Origin: Zeus faber
Taxonomy: Eukaryota; Chordata; Actinopteri; Zeiformes; Zeidae
Assembly: GCA_960531495.1 (NCBI GenBank)
Contig: OY482859.1
Coordinates: 30,325,481 to 30,389,480 of the forward strand
Direction of reading: 5' to 3'
DNA length: 64,000 bases
Shown here: one piece after another, positions 1 to 11,299 of the stretch
How the letters are laid out: each line of letters begins with the position of its first letter
How positions within the stretch are numbered: position 1 is the first letter of the stretch
Position numbers and translations under genes: made by a program
The notes under the pieces: model-generated
What the model saw: the letters and a program-made list of their open reading frames with translations, nothing else
The model's database searches: none
Told to the model about the DNA's origin: nothing

Positions 1-293
1 ATATACAAATAACCTATCCCATATAAATGAGTCTATTCCGTTTATCTCTATTTTGTACCTCCACCTTGTATTACTTTTGAGTCATTTTATTTTATTTTAT
101 TCTACATTATTCTATTTACTTACTGCATTACGTTTTAGGGATCAGTTTGTTTTCAATTAGTTAATCAAGTACAAATAAGGTAGATATTGTGTTCAGTCTA
201 GAACATAATTGTGCGTAATCACGTTGCATTGACATTTCAATGCATATACACATACGTATGTATGGAAGTATGTCTATGTATGTGACGAATAAA
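1..293 (+). mobile_element. LINE 3'-UTR tail (CR1/L2-group), cut by the window edge
   Basis: AT-rich sequence ending in a block with ACGTATGTATGGAAGTATG and ATGTGACGAATAAA. The same end block recurs at about 17460-17520 and 22110-22190, and in reverse complement at 49665-49760. At 17 kb it follows the end of a LINE reverse-transcriptase ORF, so I read all four as one LINE family's 3' UTR. Only the tail is present here. Confidence 0.7.
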
Positions 294-299
294 CCTGCT

Positions 300-1045
300 T
301 TAGCATTGTTGACCCAGGTGCCTGGTGGAGGACTTGTGCTCGCCGAATTTGGGTTCTCCGGTCTGGGGGCTACCAGGAAAGAATTGCTCTAGCTTTGTTG
401 ACCCTGGTCCCTGGCACCTGGTGGATTACCTGAGTTAGCCAGGTTTGTGTTCCCTGGTCTGGGAGTTCCCAGGAAAGCAATGCTCTAACATTGTTGACCC
501 TTGTACCTGGCAGAGGACCTGAGTTAGCCAGTTTCGGGTTCTCTGGTTGGGGTGCTACCAGGAAAGCAGTGCTCTAGCATTGTTGACCCTGGTACCTGGT
601 GGAGGACCTGAGTTAGCCAGGTTTGTGTTCCCTCGCCCGGGGGCTACCGGGGAAGCAGTGCTCTAGCATTGTTGACCCTGGTCCCTGGCACCTGGTGGAG
701 GACCTGGGTAAACCGGGTTCGGGTTCTCTGGTCTGGGAGCTCCCAGGAAAGCAATGCTCTCACATTGTTGACCCCTAGTACCTGGCGGAGGACCTGAGTT
801 AGCCAGTTTCGGGTTCCCTGGCACCAGGAAAGCAGTGCTCTAGCATTGTTGACCCTGGTTCCTGGTTGAGGACTTGGGCAAGCCAGGTTTGGATTCTTCA
901 GTCTGGGGGCTACCAGGAAACCATTGCTCTAGCATTGTTGACCCTGTTACCTGGTGGAGGACTTGAGTTAGCAAGGTACGGATTCTCTGGGCCGGGGGCT
1001 ACCAGGAAAGCACTGGTTGAACATTGTTGACCCTGGCCCCTGTTT
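300..1045. repeat. Minisatellite, about 89-bp unit, about 9 copies
   Basis: The core TTGTTGACC recurs near 305, 394, 490, 579, 668, 764, 845, 934 and 1023. Spacings are 89, 96, 89, 89, 96, 81, 89 and 89 bp. Each unit reads roughly: agcattgttgaccctgg, a tggaggacctgagttagcc block, then ggctaccaggaaagca. The 96-bp units carry an extra CCTGGCA-type insert. No coding function is seen. Confidence 0.93.
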
Positions 1046-1747
1046 TTCATTAGTTCTTGCTCTGTATGTGCATTGATTTGAAAGAAACCTGATCCACGAC
1101 ATGTCTGCAGACCTGCCAACCTGCACAGATTTTGTGCACCAACTACACCATAGTGGAAAACTACTGAACCGACCCTATATCCGCTCGTAACCCCATATCT
1201 GTTGAATTGATAACAGGAATATCATGTGCCATTAGCCTGTTGTCAGGCAGGTCACAATTGAGACCGTTAAGCCGCCTTGTGACCAAAAGGGAAGTTCCCT
1301 TTCCCTTGTCACACTTATCGCACCCCATGCATCGATCACCACGTGAGTGGCTGGAATTTCCACGACTTCACAATTCATAGTACAGTTTCTAATGCAATGC
1401 AGGAATGAAATGCAAGCTGAAACTAAGCAAAAAAAAAATAAAATATATATATATATATATCAATATATATATAATATTGTAATTTAATGATGGAAATTAA
1501 TCAATCAATACAAAACAATACCGTACATTTATTGGCCATTTAAATTACATCCCCCGGATTGGACCAGATGTGATTCTGTATCCCCTCCCCTCCCTCTCCT
1601 CTCACTCAACATCCGCTGATACGCAAAGCACTGAGCGGTACTATATTATCCACCGAGGTGTAACGCTGCCCTGCTGAGGTAAAATGGGAACTGGGAGAGT
1701 TATAATAAAGGACAGAAATGTGACCGTAATGTTCACATATAAAACGT
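1046..1747. other. Unassigned intergenic DNA
   Basis: No gene is recognised. It holds a short AT dinucleotide run near 1443-1475 and a pyrimidine-rich block near 1580-1610. Open frames here are short and unlike any family I know. Confidence 0.5.
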
Positions 1748-2710
1748 GAGATGCACAGATCAATTGACCGGTGACCGTAATTGGTCGGTTTTCAATGGCC
1801 GATCAATGTCATATATATTTTCTGATTCTGTGCCAATCAAATTTACATGCTCGATACTGTGCTTATGTACTGTACTCCAATTCTCAAACCCGATAGCAAT
1901 GTAATGTAACGTAGTTATGTAGTTGACGCTAAAAAAAGAGTGAAAGAAAGAAAATGTTGGCTGTTTGGAGGTACTTCAAGGTAAACTAAGAAGATTAGCT
2001 AAATTATGTATTTATCGCCTGACAATATTCCAACATTGCGCAGACTGCATATCTACCACTGTCACAGCTCCGCTTCTGATGAAAAGTTTGACTCTTTTTT
2101 TTTTGAGACTTGGTTCTTGACAAGTCACTCAGTAAAACGAGTCGTTCGATTTGATTCACTTGGTTTAACGCATGGTGAGGGAAGGAGGACTTCCAGAGAA
2201 CGATAGTGAGAAGAGTCGGCCATTTATTTGATTTGTTTATTTTTTGTAATGATTGCAATTTTTTTGCAATATGCCGTACAAATATAATATAAATGTATAT
2301 TTGCACTTAAAGTGAAAGACTTTCATTTGAAGTTTGAACTGGACATTTCCATGTTAGTTATATGATGGGTCCTCCTAAAACTCAGTGGGAGTTACAGGTT
2401 GTTATACTGAAACTTGGTGACAGTCCCATATTAAATTTGATTAAAACTCAGTGACAGTTTCATATTCTATTATTGTTCCATAGTGAATAATGAACAAAAA
2501 TAAACAGTGTCAAAATCAGCAATCTCAATATTGTGGTAACTGAAAATTGCAGCTGTAGTCCGTACGTGCAGCTGTCCAATCACTTGAGTGTGATCAAATC
2601 ACGGGATGTATTTGTCATCGACGTACAGCAGATCAGAAATCAGAATCTGCAGGTCAGACTTCAGAATTAGAAATAGGAATCCTCCGAAAAAATTGCAATA
2701 GGTGCATCTC
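1748..2710. mobile_element. Probable hAT-type non-autonomous element (MITE)
   Basis: The left end reads GAGATGCAC and the right end is its inverse, GTGCATCTC. GAGATGCACCGAT-like ends are a common hAT signature in teleosts. The interior has no transposase. A stretch near 2570-2640 (TGTATTTGTCAT followed by GACGTACAGCAGAT) recurs at about 50600-50650 inside another hAT-like element. No 8-bp target duplication is visible, so the exact ends are uncertain. Confidence 0.55.
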
Positions 2711-3059
2711 TAGTTGGTATACATGTTCGGTAACTTTACAAGATGATGCATTTCAAGGGGTATATCCTAATGATATTAATTTTTGTACAATATAAAGGTA
2801 GCCGTAGTAGCTCGTATACAATGTGATTAGCTTCGTTACGAGATGTCTACAGTGTGAATAGCTGATTGAGTATTTTAGCAGTAACTCAAATGCCATAGAG
2901 ATTCCCTGTTACACTATTGTGGTACTCGAAATATTTTCCCGAGGTTGGCAAGTCTGTGTCTGTGATGTCCCGGTTCTAACACCTCAATTGTGTAGCTGTC
3001 ATCCTGTTCCAGACACTTTTAGCCCCAAAAATTCAGAGTATAATTGTGACAGATTTGCC

Positions 3060-3426
3060 ACCATACGCCACCCAAGAGGCGTTGTGTGTTTGTTTTATGG
3101 CATGTTAAGATTGTACCTGTGACCTGAGTTTAACTGTTAAATCTTTGTATGAGGGTAACACCTCTCATGATTGATTTGGTTTGATCAATTGATGATTGAG
3201 GGGGCATAGTCATGTAAATGACACGTGACAAATGGTACACAACCTTTTATCGGTATAAAGCCCTCTTCATCAGAAGCAGGAGCAGACTGATCGAGATCAC
3301 TGCTTTGAAGCAGCTCTGAATCTTTCTCTTTATTCTGAAGAATAAATATCTTTAATACTCTCAGTTTTGTTTTCCTGTAGAAGGCAGATTAAATTCACCA
3401 ACCACACAGGAGAAATTCTCCCAACA
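3060..3426 (+). repeat. LTR of ERV A
   Basis: A retroviral LTR fossil. From about 3075 it aligns with the reverse complement of the LTR at 24325-25040, sharing blocks such as TGACCTGAGTTT and ATAGTC.TGTAAATGAC. It has a TATA-like TATAAAG near 3255 and an AATAAA near 3340. It ends in CA just before a primer-binding site. The left border of U3 is uncertain. Confidence 0.75.
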
Positions 3427-3429
3427 ATC

Positions 3430-3447
3430 TGGCGATGAGGATGGAAC
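3430..3447 (+). promoter_or_regulatory. Primer-binding site of ERV A (tRNA-Ser(GCU)-like)
   Basis: TGGCGATGAGGATGGAAC begins 3 nt after the LTR end. It closely resembles the complement of the vertebrate tRNA-Ser(GCU) 3' end (TGGCGACGAGGATGGGAT). The tRNA assignment is from memory of the tRNA sequence. Confidence 0.6.
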
Positions 3448-3699
3448 TCTCTGATTGACTCTGTTGGACCTGCTCTAGTTTGAGTGCACAACGGTTATCC
3501 CGGAAGTAGTCATCTGAATGTGACTGCAGATTCAGAACAGGCAACACGAGATCCCGAACAAAAAAAAAGGGAGGAGATACTGACATATTGTACCAGTCAG
3601 GGATGATCGGAGGAAAAAGCTTTGAGTAAGCTTAGATATTATACCGATCAGGGAAGATCAAAGGGAAAAATGAGGTGTCTTGGAATGTGTGGCGTCCCA

Positions 3700-6080
3700 A
3701 GACAGCCCCCGTTGTATAAGAGGGAGAGCACATCGCCAGGGGTCCCGGTGATAAGGGAGGTGGAATGTAACCTGTGACCTATGTAGGGGAATCGGATGGT
3801 CAACATTGTCTCTGGACAAGTATAGCACCCAAAAACCTTTGCAGATGACAGGACTCCGAGTTGAATTGGAAGTCTGATTCCAATTGGAAGGTGAGAGTAC
3901 AGTCCGATGCAGTGCTCCTGTGTTGCTAACCACCCGCTCCGACACGCATTCCCTCAGCCACACAAACTGTGGTCTGTCTGACAGATAGTCAATAATCCAG
4001 GAGGCTGTGGAGGCGTCCACCTTCATCTCTTGAAGCCTCTCTCATAGCAGTGCAGGCTAGATCGTGTTGAAATCACTGGAGAAATAAAATACATTAAAAA
4101 AATTAAACATGATCTTCACAGTGCTGCCTGCTTTGTTCAGGTGAGAGTGAACTCGTGGAAGCAGGTAGATGATGGCATCTTCAATTCCAACCTTGGGGCG
4201 GTAGGCAAACTGCAGTGGGTCCAGAGAGGTGCTCACCTGAGGTGTAAGATGGGCCAATATTAGTCTCTCCAGAACTTTCATGATGTGTGATGTTAAGGCA
4301 ACCGGTCTGTAGTCATTGAGAGCAGATGGAGAGGACTTCTTAGGCTTCTTAGGTACCGGAACAAGGCAGGATGTTTTCAACAGCACTGGAACTTTCTCCT
4401 GGCTCACGCTCAGGTTAAAGAGGTTCTGTACATTCCCCCATACGTAGCTGGTCCACGCAGACCTTCAGGACCCTGGGGCTGATACCATCACCCGCAGCCT
4501 TTGTTCTGGTGCAGTCCCTCCAGCTGCCTTCTCATCTGACTACAGGAAACAGACAGATAGGTGGTAGAGGGGAGCTCTTTGTTTCTTGATGTGGGAAGAG
4601 GTGTTGATGGGGCTGTATTGAAGTCCATGATCGGGGTTGGAGGGTGAGGGGAGGCACAAGAGGGAAGCAGCTCTGTGGGCAGGGAGGGTGTGGGGTCTGT
4701 GTGGCTGGGGGTAGGGGAGAGGGCAGCTGATGGTCCTGTGCTGAACCTGTTAAAGAACAGGTTCAATTCATTGGCTTTGTCCAGGCTTCCCTCAGCCTGA
4801 CCCCCCTTCACCTTGAAGCCTGTGATCTTTTTCATACCTGACCACACATCCTGCACATTGTTTTGCTGGAGCTTGCTCTCCAGCTTTTGCCTGTATGCCA
4901 CCTTGGTCTCCCTCAGTCTCACTGTCTCACAGTCTCACTCCTCTCTCACAGCTCATTCTGCACACTCCTTAGTAATTCCCTATCCCCGTCCCTGAAGGCT
5001 CTCTTCTTCTTTTTCAGCAGCTCCTTCAGGTCGCTGGTGATCAAGGGCTTGTTTTTGCGGAAACATCACACTGTCCTGTTGGGCATGGTGTTATCCATAC
5101 AGAAGTTGATGTGCTGTGTTATACAGTCAGTCATGGAATTGATGTCATTTTCATGGGACTCACAGAGTACATCCCAGTTTGTGGCCTCAAAACACCCCTG
5201 AAGAGTTTCATTTGCTTCCTGTGACCCGTTCGTCACAATCCTTGTGGTCACAGGTTGCTGCTGAAAAATGGGTGTGTAGGTGGGGGTGGGAAATACCAGA
5301 TTGTGATCTGATCTGCCAAGGGGGGTGGGGCAGTGGAGCTGTATGCATCCCTCGAATTTGCATAAAGTAAGTCCAGCGTTTTATTTTCTCTGGTGGGGCA
5401 GTTGACAAATTGTTGAAAAGTTGGAAGTGTAGCAGAGAGAGAGGTGTGGTTAAAGTCTCCAGAAATTGCTATGGATGCATTTGGGTGTTTGAGTCTGGCA
5501 ATGACTCAGCTGATGACATCACATGCTGCATGAGCATCAGCTGATGGTGGGATGTAAACAGCAATAATGATGGCGCATGTGAACTCCCTCAGCAGATAAT
5601 ATGGACGAGAACTCACGGCTAACAGTTCGATGTCTGGGCTACAGAAACGCTCCTTCACAGTAACATGACCGGGATTACACTATCGGTTGTTCATTGCACA
5701 GCGATCCCCTCTCTATTCTTCTCACCGCTCCGTCTGCAATCTCTGTCAGCCTGTACCGTCTGAAAGACAGGGACAGTGGTGTTAGCGTCTGGAATATGCT
5801 CCTGCAGCCAGGTCTCGGTGAAACACATAATACTGCATTACCGATATTCCCGCTGTGTCCTCATCAGCGCTCCAAGCTCATCCATCTTATTTACCAGCGA
5901 CCTCACATTCCCCATGACAATTGATGGAACAAATGGTTTATATCTCCACCTCTTTGCTCTCCGTTTCCCTTCATCCCCGATATCTTCTCCTCAATTCATC
6001 AAGGAGTTGGGGTTAGAAAATACAAAAAAAACACAAGACGTTGACCGGAGCTACGGTAACAGGCTGCCACTAGCGCGGCG
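3700..6080 (-). mobile_element. CR1/L2-group LINE, nested in ERV A leader
   Basis: On the - strand a degraded LINE runs from a 5' region near 6080 to reverse transcriptase near 3850. Endonuclease-like text starts near 5920 (MGNVRSLVNKMDELGALMR). An endonuclease end and linker lie at 5066-5400 (QSGISHPH, NWDVLCE, DINSMTDCITQHINFC). The pre-RT region is at 4488-4922 (VWSGMKKITGFK). RT motifs are at 4057-4407 (VPVPKKPKKSSPSALNDYRP, LDPLQFAYRP) and 3658-4026 (SWIIDYLSDRPQFV, then a GA.H.TVLSP version of GAPQGTVLSP). Frames shift several times and the element stops within RT, so it is dead and lacks the 3' part. It sits between two copies of the ERV leader repeat, so it inserted after the ERV. The Rex1 versus L2 clade is not resolved. 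Confidence 0.8.
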
Positions 6081-6199
6081 CCTAAGCTTTGAGTAAGCTT
6101 AGATGTTGTGCCGATCAGGGAAGATTGAAGGAAATAGCTTTGAGTAAGGTTAAAGATAGTATCGATCTAGTGGATAGTTGAAGACGCTTTGGTTTAGCT

Positions 6200-7019
6200 T
6201 AGAAATCACCCGCCCCCCAGCTGCTCAGATTAGGGAGGGGCAGCGGATATATTGATCTGGAGGACAGTGAATGGAATGGCCATTTTTGCATGATCAAGAC
6301 AGATCATGTTTTTTGTTTGTTTATTTGTTTATTGTTATTTTTTGTGTTATTCAATAATAAAGTCTACATTATTGAATACATAATTATTAAACTATAGGTT
6401 AAAGCGTTGAGGGATGGCGAGGAACTTCTGGTGTCGTCAGAATTAAATAAAATTAATTACTAACTAAAGTAAAATTGATAATATTTTTTTATTTTTTTGT
6501 TTTTTATTTTTTTTATTTTGGAGGTACTGGTAGTCCAGTTTTCACAGCTTACTTTTTAGTTAGCCTTATGAAGTTTTGAATAGTTAGGGGAGAGGACGGA
6601 GTTTGAAGGCCCATTGTAAGGTTGGCTTACTGTTCTTCCCATCTTTTGTTAATTTTTGCCAGGTACTCCAATAGGGTTTTTTTTCCCTATGATATACAAT
6701 AATTATAATTATTATAATACAATTTGTGTGTTCAAATCCTTACCAGTTACCTTTTTCGGTAAGGCTGGCAATTGATTTAGTATAATTGAACAGCGTTATT
6801 ATTTGTATATATTTTTTATTTTCTGTTACTCAAGAAGCAATCTTGATTTGACATTGAATGAAGTAACGGTCACGGTCACAAGTAGCGGTGAAGTTGACGG
6901 TCACGTCTGGCCCATGTACGTCAAACACAAGAACATCATGCCAGATCTTCTGATCTTCTGATCTTCCTGAATGGAGGAATAATTGTTTTGTTTTGTACAC
7001 AAGAGAGGTCATACAATGT
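6200..7019 (+). other. Unassigned part of ERV A region
   Basis: Follows the leader repeats of ERV A. It has a purine-rich block near 6220-6240 and AT-rich runs at 6300-6350 and 6480-6530. No gag or pol similarity is recognisable to me. Confidence 0.4.
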
Positions 7020-7400
7020 GTACGCTCGCTGACTAATCATTTAAACACTAAAATTAATGTGAAATATGTTGGCCGTTTCAATGGCTTTTAATTTGGGCAC
7101 TCAAAAATGTTTAAGTTTAAATTTGAAAATATCTTGTGAATTGATAAAATGTTGTAGTTGTGTAATGATGGATTAACCAACCTGTCTATTTAGTGTTTTA
7201 TTCACGCAGTTTTTAAGCAGGAATTCACTGGGCTGCAGTTTGACTTTTGACCAGTGTAGAAGTCGGATTGGGAAGACCTGAAGGGTTGACAACAGGATTG
7301 CTCAAAGAGAATTGCTCTACAATTGAGTAAGGCCATGACATGTCCAGCATTCAAAGGTCCTTGTAAATGATGTGATATTATTGCTATTTGTATTTAACTG
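7020..7400 (+). repeat. Block 1 shared with ERV B (inverted copy at 27950-28340)
   Basis: Aligns along its whole length with the reverse complement of 27950-28340. Shared stretches include GTGAAATATGTTGGCCGTTTCAATGGCTTTT-type and CATTCAAAGGTCCTTGTAAAT-type text. It is not recognisably coding. Its position upstream of an RNase H remnant in ERV B suggests it belongs to that ERV family or to an element nested in it. Confidence 0.75.
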
Positions 7401-8739
7401 ATTTGCAAATTTGATTATTTCATAGGCTCAATTGGAATAATTGTCAGATGAAATGCATGCAAGCATATAAATGGAAAGACCTTGATTGAATTTAACTCTG
7501 TGGCGGACAAAGGGGCATGGTCAAGCACTAGCTGCGGACGACAGCATGGTTCCCTTTTCTCGCGGCCACCAAGCTGCCTTGAATCGGCCCAATCAGCACC
7601 CACACGGCGCTGATTGGTCCGACTCAAGGCAGGGAGTTTTCTTAACGTTTTGTTTTGTCTTACAGAGGAGATTGATCCACAGGCTTGTGAACAGCCCAGC
7701 AGAAGAACACCATTCCTCCTGTGTCCGAGAGGATGATTATAAACCTCCATTATTATAAGACTTATAAGACTATTATAAGCCATGTCGGCGCACCATAGTC
7801 AGAAAGACTCCACCTAAACCCTTACTTGTGAGCACAGGTCAAAAGTCAAAAGTCAAAAGCCATGTACCTAAAGTCTGCGGTGGGTCACAACTGTGCTCCT
7901 ATGGACCTGTATTTGGTGATGTCACTGCATCAGGTGAAACATCAAACTTAATGACTGCAATCTGAATGTTTTTTACTCCAACTGAGAGCTGTGGAATGAC
8001 TGACCACCTGAAGTCCTGCTGGAAATGATATCTGTGTGATCACCATGGGGGCTGCTTCTGTGTGTGTTTGCAGCCATTGTTTTATCAATCTGTCTATCCT
8101 GACAGATTATTAAATGCTCTCTAAAAAAAAGTACATTGTAGTAAGAATATTGGCAAATTTAAATTCAATATTTTTTACAAATTTTAGGATCCACATTTTT
8201 ATTTCAGTAAAGGTGTTAACTTGATTTGAAATGCCAAATAACCTCTCAATTCTTCTCTAATCAGACTGCAGAATGTTGTGACTTGTTGACTAGTTGAATA
8301 CTCCCTGGCCAAAAGGTAAGACTAGCATTTCAAAGTTCAACACATAGTTATGTGATTTTTAGGAGGCAACATAAATTGACCATGAGATAATGGTTTTTGA
8401 TCAAATGTTATTGATCAATGCCAGTCAGGCTTCTATTAGCTTCATGACTGCTGAGATCTTAGGCTTATTGGTTGTAGTTATTAATTGTACCTTAAACTCT
8501 GAATCTTAAAATGTTTTGGGATGTGAATCACATTATTTTTTTTCTAGTTGCTTTACTTATTGTTGAAGTTATGTGGAGCCTCGAATAATTTTCCTTCTTC
8601 CACATTACAGAAATTTATTTTGACTGATTTTGAGTTTATTAATGGTAGCACATTACTTCGAATGTTGATGATTTATTTATCCACTTGTGTCATGGATACA
8701 CAGGACTTCCTAGAACAAGATGGTCACATAGTTTATTAT
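7401..8739. other. Segment of ERV A absent from ERV B
   Basis: About 1.3 kb lies here between the two shared blocks, where ERV B has only about 0.3 kb. It contains a strong hairpin at 7574-7632 and three tandem copies of AAAAGTC near 7842-7860. No recognisable protein. It is probably a further insertion, but I see no clear ends. Confidence 0.4.
7574..7632. repeat. Inverted repeat with facing CCAAT boxes
   Basis: Two 24-nt arms (7574-7597 and 7609-7632) pair with two mismatches across an 11-nt loop. The left arm ends CCAATCAGC and the right arm begins GCTGATTGG. Confidence 0.85.
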
Positions 8740-9990
8740 TTAGTTTATTTTTCCCTTATAACTCCAGCCAGCACAAAAGAATGTTCACAATTTCCGTCAT
8801 GTTGTTTTTGTATAAAACAGTGTTTGTCTATTTTGTACAACCAGTTGTGTTTGTGTTTCTATCTGTTGTAAACTATCTTTTGTTTCATTTTGATTGCATG
8901 AATATGTACGTGCAAGTATGATACGGTGCAGTGTGGCTGATTGTCTTCTTGTCTAATGATGGTTGTCTCCTCCACAGATGAGGACACAGGATTCCTCACT
9001 AACCTTGTTTTTTTCTCTCATCAAAGGCATCCTGCACTTAATTATTGTAGTGGCAGAGAAACTTGGTACTGTATTGACTGAGCCGTATCTCTCCCAATAC
9101 TTTCATTGTTTTGATTTTTTGACATATGGTAAGTACCATCTGTCAAAAGGGAGGCATAGTTAGAGAATTAAGTAAACATAATGATTGTGCTTAGAACAAT
9201 GCAGGAACCTCATGATGGACTTATCAAGCTGATGCTGGGTAAATTTGTTTTTTTTTATTATGGGTAAAATATTGTTTGGTGATAATTTACATGTTTTTTC
9301 TTAATGGAATCCCAGTGAAGGTAAGCTCGACTGAGTTTCATTCCTGCCATTAGTGATGACGGGAATGTAAGGACAATCACATAATGTGACAGTACTGTCA
9401 CAGCATGAAGTGCTGCCCGGGAGACCAATGCGGTTAGGTCTGTCTACTCTCAACAAAAGCCACATATGAATTACATCACGTAAACCAGTAGTGATCAGAT
9501 TGTCCAAATTAGTATTTATCACTTTTAGATTTTACTTGATTAATGGGTTGTCTAGATGGGATCATGGTCAAGTAATATTTGAGAAATGCATTCCAGGAAA
9601 GTGTAAAAACCCTGCATGAATTACAAACTGTTGGATATTTTGTGGCCTAACTGATATTCTATGGACATCATCTCCTACATATTAGACATTGTGATAATAT
9701 TATTCTGTTGTTACAATACGTTGCATACGTTTATTGTTGTATTGAGACTGTAGTCAGCTATTCAACATAACTGTTTGGGAAATCACCAAATTATTCCATT
9801 ACAATCGTGGACCTATACCAAACAATGATTTCATTATGTGTTTCTGTCATCCAAGTGTTTAAGTCTATGTGCCCAGGTCAAAGCAACCCTACCCATCCCA
9901 CTTGAAGGACCACGACACGACCAGGTGACTATAGTGGGGTGGTGATCTGCAACTTCCAGAGGAAAAGCTGGAACTCCGGGGGAAGGGGGT
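8740..9990 (+). repeat. Block 2 shared with ERV B (inverted copy at 26240-27640)
   Basis: About 1.25 kb aligns with the reverse complement of 26240-27640. Shared text includes ACAGATGAGGACACAGGATT, AACAATGCAGGAACCTCATG and CAGTCTCAA.ACAA-type pieces. The right end carries the integrase C-terminal remnant in both copies. The part before it does not read as integrase core, so its origin is unclear. Confidence 0.8.
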
Positions 9991-9999
9991 TGCTCCTGG

Positions 10000-10900
10000 G
10001 GCTGGGGGGGGGTCGGTCGTGGCCCCCCTGCCGGCTGGGCTGGAGTCCTGACGGCTTGTGCCTTGTGGCTTAGGATGTGCTGCTACCTGGCGGGGCTGCG
10101 GAGAGCACAGGGTGCTTTGCGGGGCCTGTTGGGGGACTCCTTGCCAGTGTGGGTTGGGGTGTGGGGGGCGGCTGTTGGCCTTTTGCTTCTGTGGCACCGC
10201 TTCTCTGCTGCGGGCACCCCGGGTGCTTCTTTTTGGCCTTGTCTGTCCTTGTTAGCACCTCGAGTTGGAGTTGTGTCAACTTTCTCTGTATATCCTTGCC
10301 TTGTTCTGCCAGTCTCACTCTGATGGTGCTTGTCCACAGCATGAATAACGTGTCAACAATAGTCCTTGTGGCTTGAGATGAAGTCAGTCCCACCACATTG
10401 TCCAGCTTATTTCTGACTGGCCCTGGAAATGCCTCCAGCATTGAGTTCCTAAAGATTACAGATATGATCGGATCCGTTTCCGGGTCTTTTCCTGTCTCCA
10501 TCCCCCATCTCTTGACCTGGCTTTGGATATAAGAGGCGGGATTCTCTGCCTCTCCCAGCAGCTGTCCCGTCAATGCTTTCGGATCAACTTGGGTAGGACA
10601 CTCCTCCCTCAGTGCCCCCCACAGTTGTTGTCTGTATCCATCAATAGCAGTGCCATCCAAAAGTGCTTCTTGCGTAGCTTCTGCTCGACCTCCTTTTCTT
10701 AATACTCTACTCTGGCCTATAGCGCTTACAGGTCTTCCACTGCTATTATCTTTCCCATTGTCTGCATTGTCTTCAAAGATCTTGATTGACTTGCTCCCTC
10801 ATTTATGTTGGGTAAGGTCAATATCAGACCCCCTAAGTCTTGTGTTCTCCAAGGGATATATTGGCCTGTTTCTCCTTTTATTAATATGTGACCCACCGAT
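10000..10900 (-). pseudogene. Retroviral gag (capsid) remnant
   Basis: Fossil gag on the - strand. Recognisable capsid text includes YIPWRTQDLGGLILTLPNIN near 10840-10890, then LTGQLLGEAENPASYIQ, DPIISVIFRNSMLEAFPGPV and a coiled, charged stretch LAEQGKDIQRKLTQLQLEVL. A proline-rich tail follows. These are hallmarks of fish class-I/epsilon-like ERV gag. It points opposite to ERV A, whose integrase remnant it abuts near 9990, so the two were brought together by rearrangement or a separate insertion. It is broken in a few places. The proline-rich end shares about 70 bp with a GC-rich LINE tail at 59030-59100. Confidence 0.75.
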
Positions 10901-10929
10901 TTTAGGTACATTTGGTGCTGTTTGACTTT

Positions 10930-11299
10930 TTTTATATATAATAATATATTATATAAATAAAATAAACATATATTATTATATAATATAATCACCCTCAAAG
11001 TTTTCTCAACACTTCTCTTCATTCAGCCAGCTCCCAGAATGCAAACGGTTGGAGGACCATTGACAAGTCGATGTAGCCACTCAACACCCTGCTGCTGAAT
11101 GGGGATTTGACACCCTGCTGAATGGAGCAATCTCTGCATTGTTCTTGTGTTTTGAGGGAATGTTGAACAGCATCATCGACACACAACATCTTTCATTTAA
11201 AAAAAAGCTTTTATTTAACAGTAAGAATATACATGTTTTATAAAAGTGTAATTATTTAGGAGTTTTAAAGTGCGGACACCACAAAAAAATTTACAGTCT
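10930..11299. other. AT-rich spacer with short direct repeat
   Basis: Contains an AT-rich run (10930-10990) and two nearby copies of a CACCCTGCTG..TGAATGG phrase (11083-11125). No gene seen. Confidence 0.5.

Larger units (their letters stand above)
3060..9990 (+). mobile_element. ERV A, broken class-I/epsilon-like endogenous retrovirus
   Basis: Fossil provirus on the + strand. Parts: 5' LTR (3060-3426), primer site, and a leader with repeats of a GCTTTGAGTAAGCTTAGAT motif (near 3620 and again near 6085, either side of a nested LINE). A 6.2-10 kb region follows that matches ERV B in two blocks (about 7020-7400 and 8740-9990). It ends in an integrase C-terminal domain remnant near 9890-9985 (FQRKSWNSG). 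It is heavily broken, with many interruptions and lost parts, and no 3' LTR is identified. Old, judging by roughly 20% divergence by eye from ERV B in shared blocks. Confidence 0.65.
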
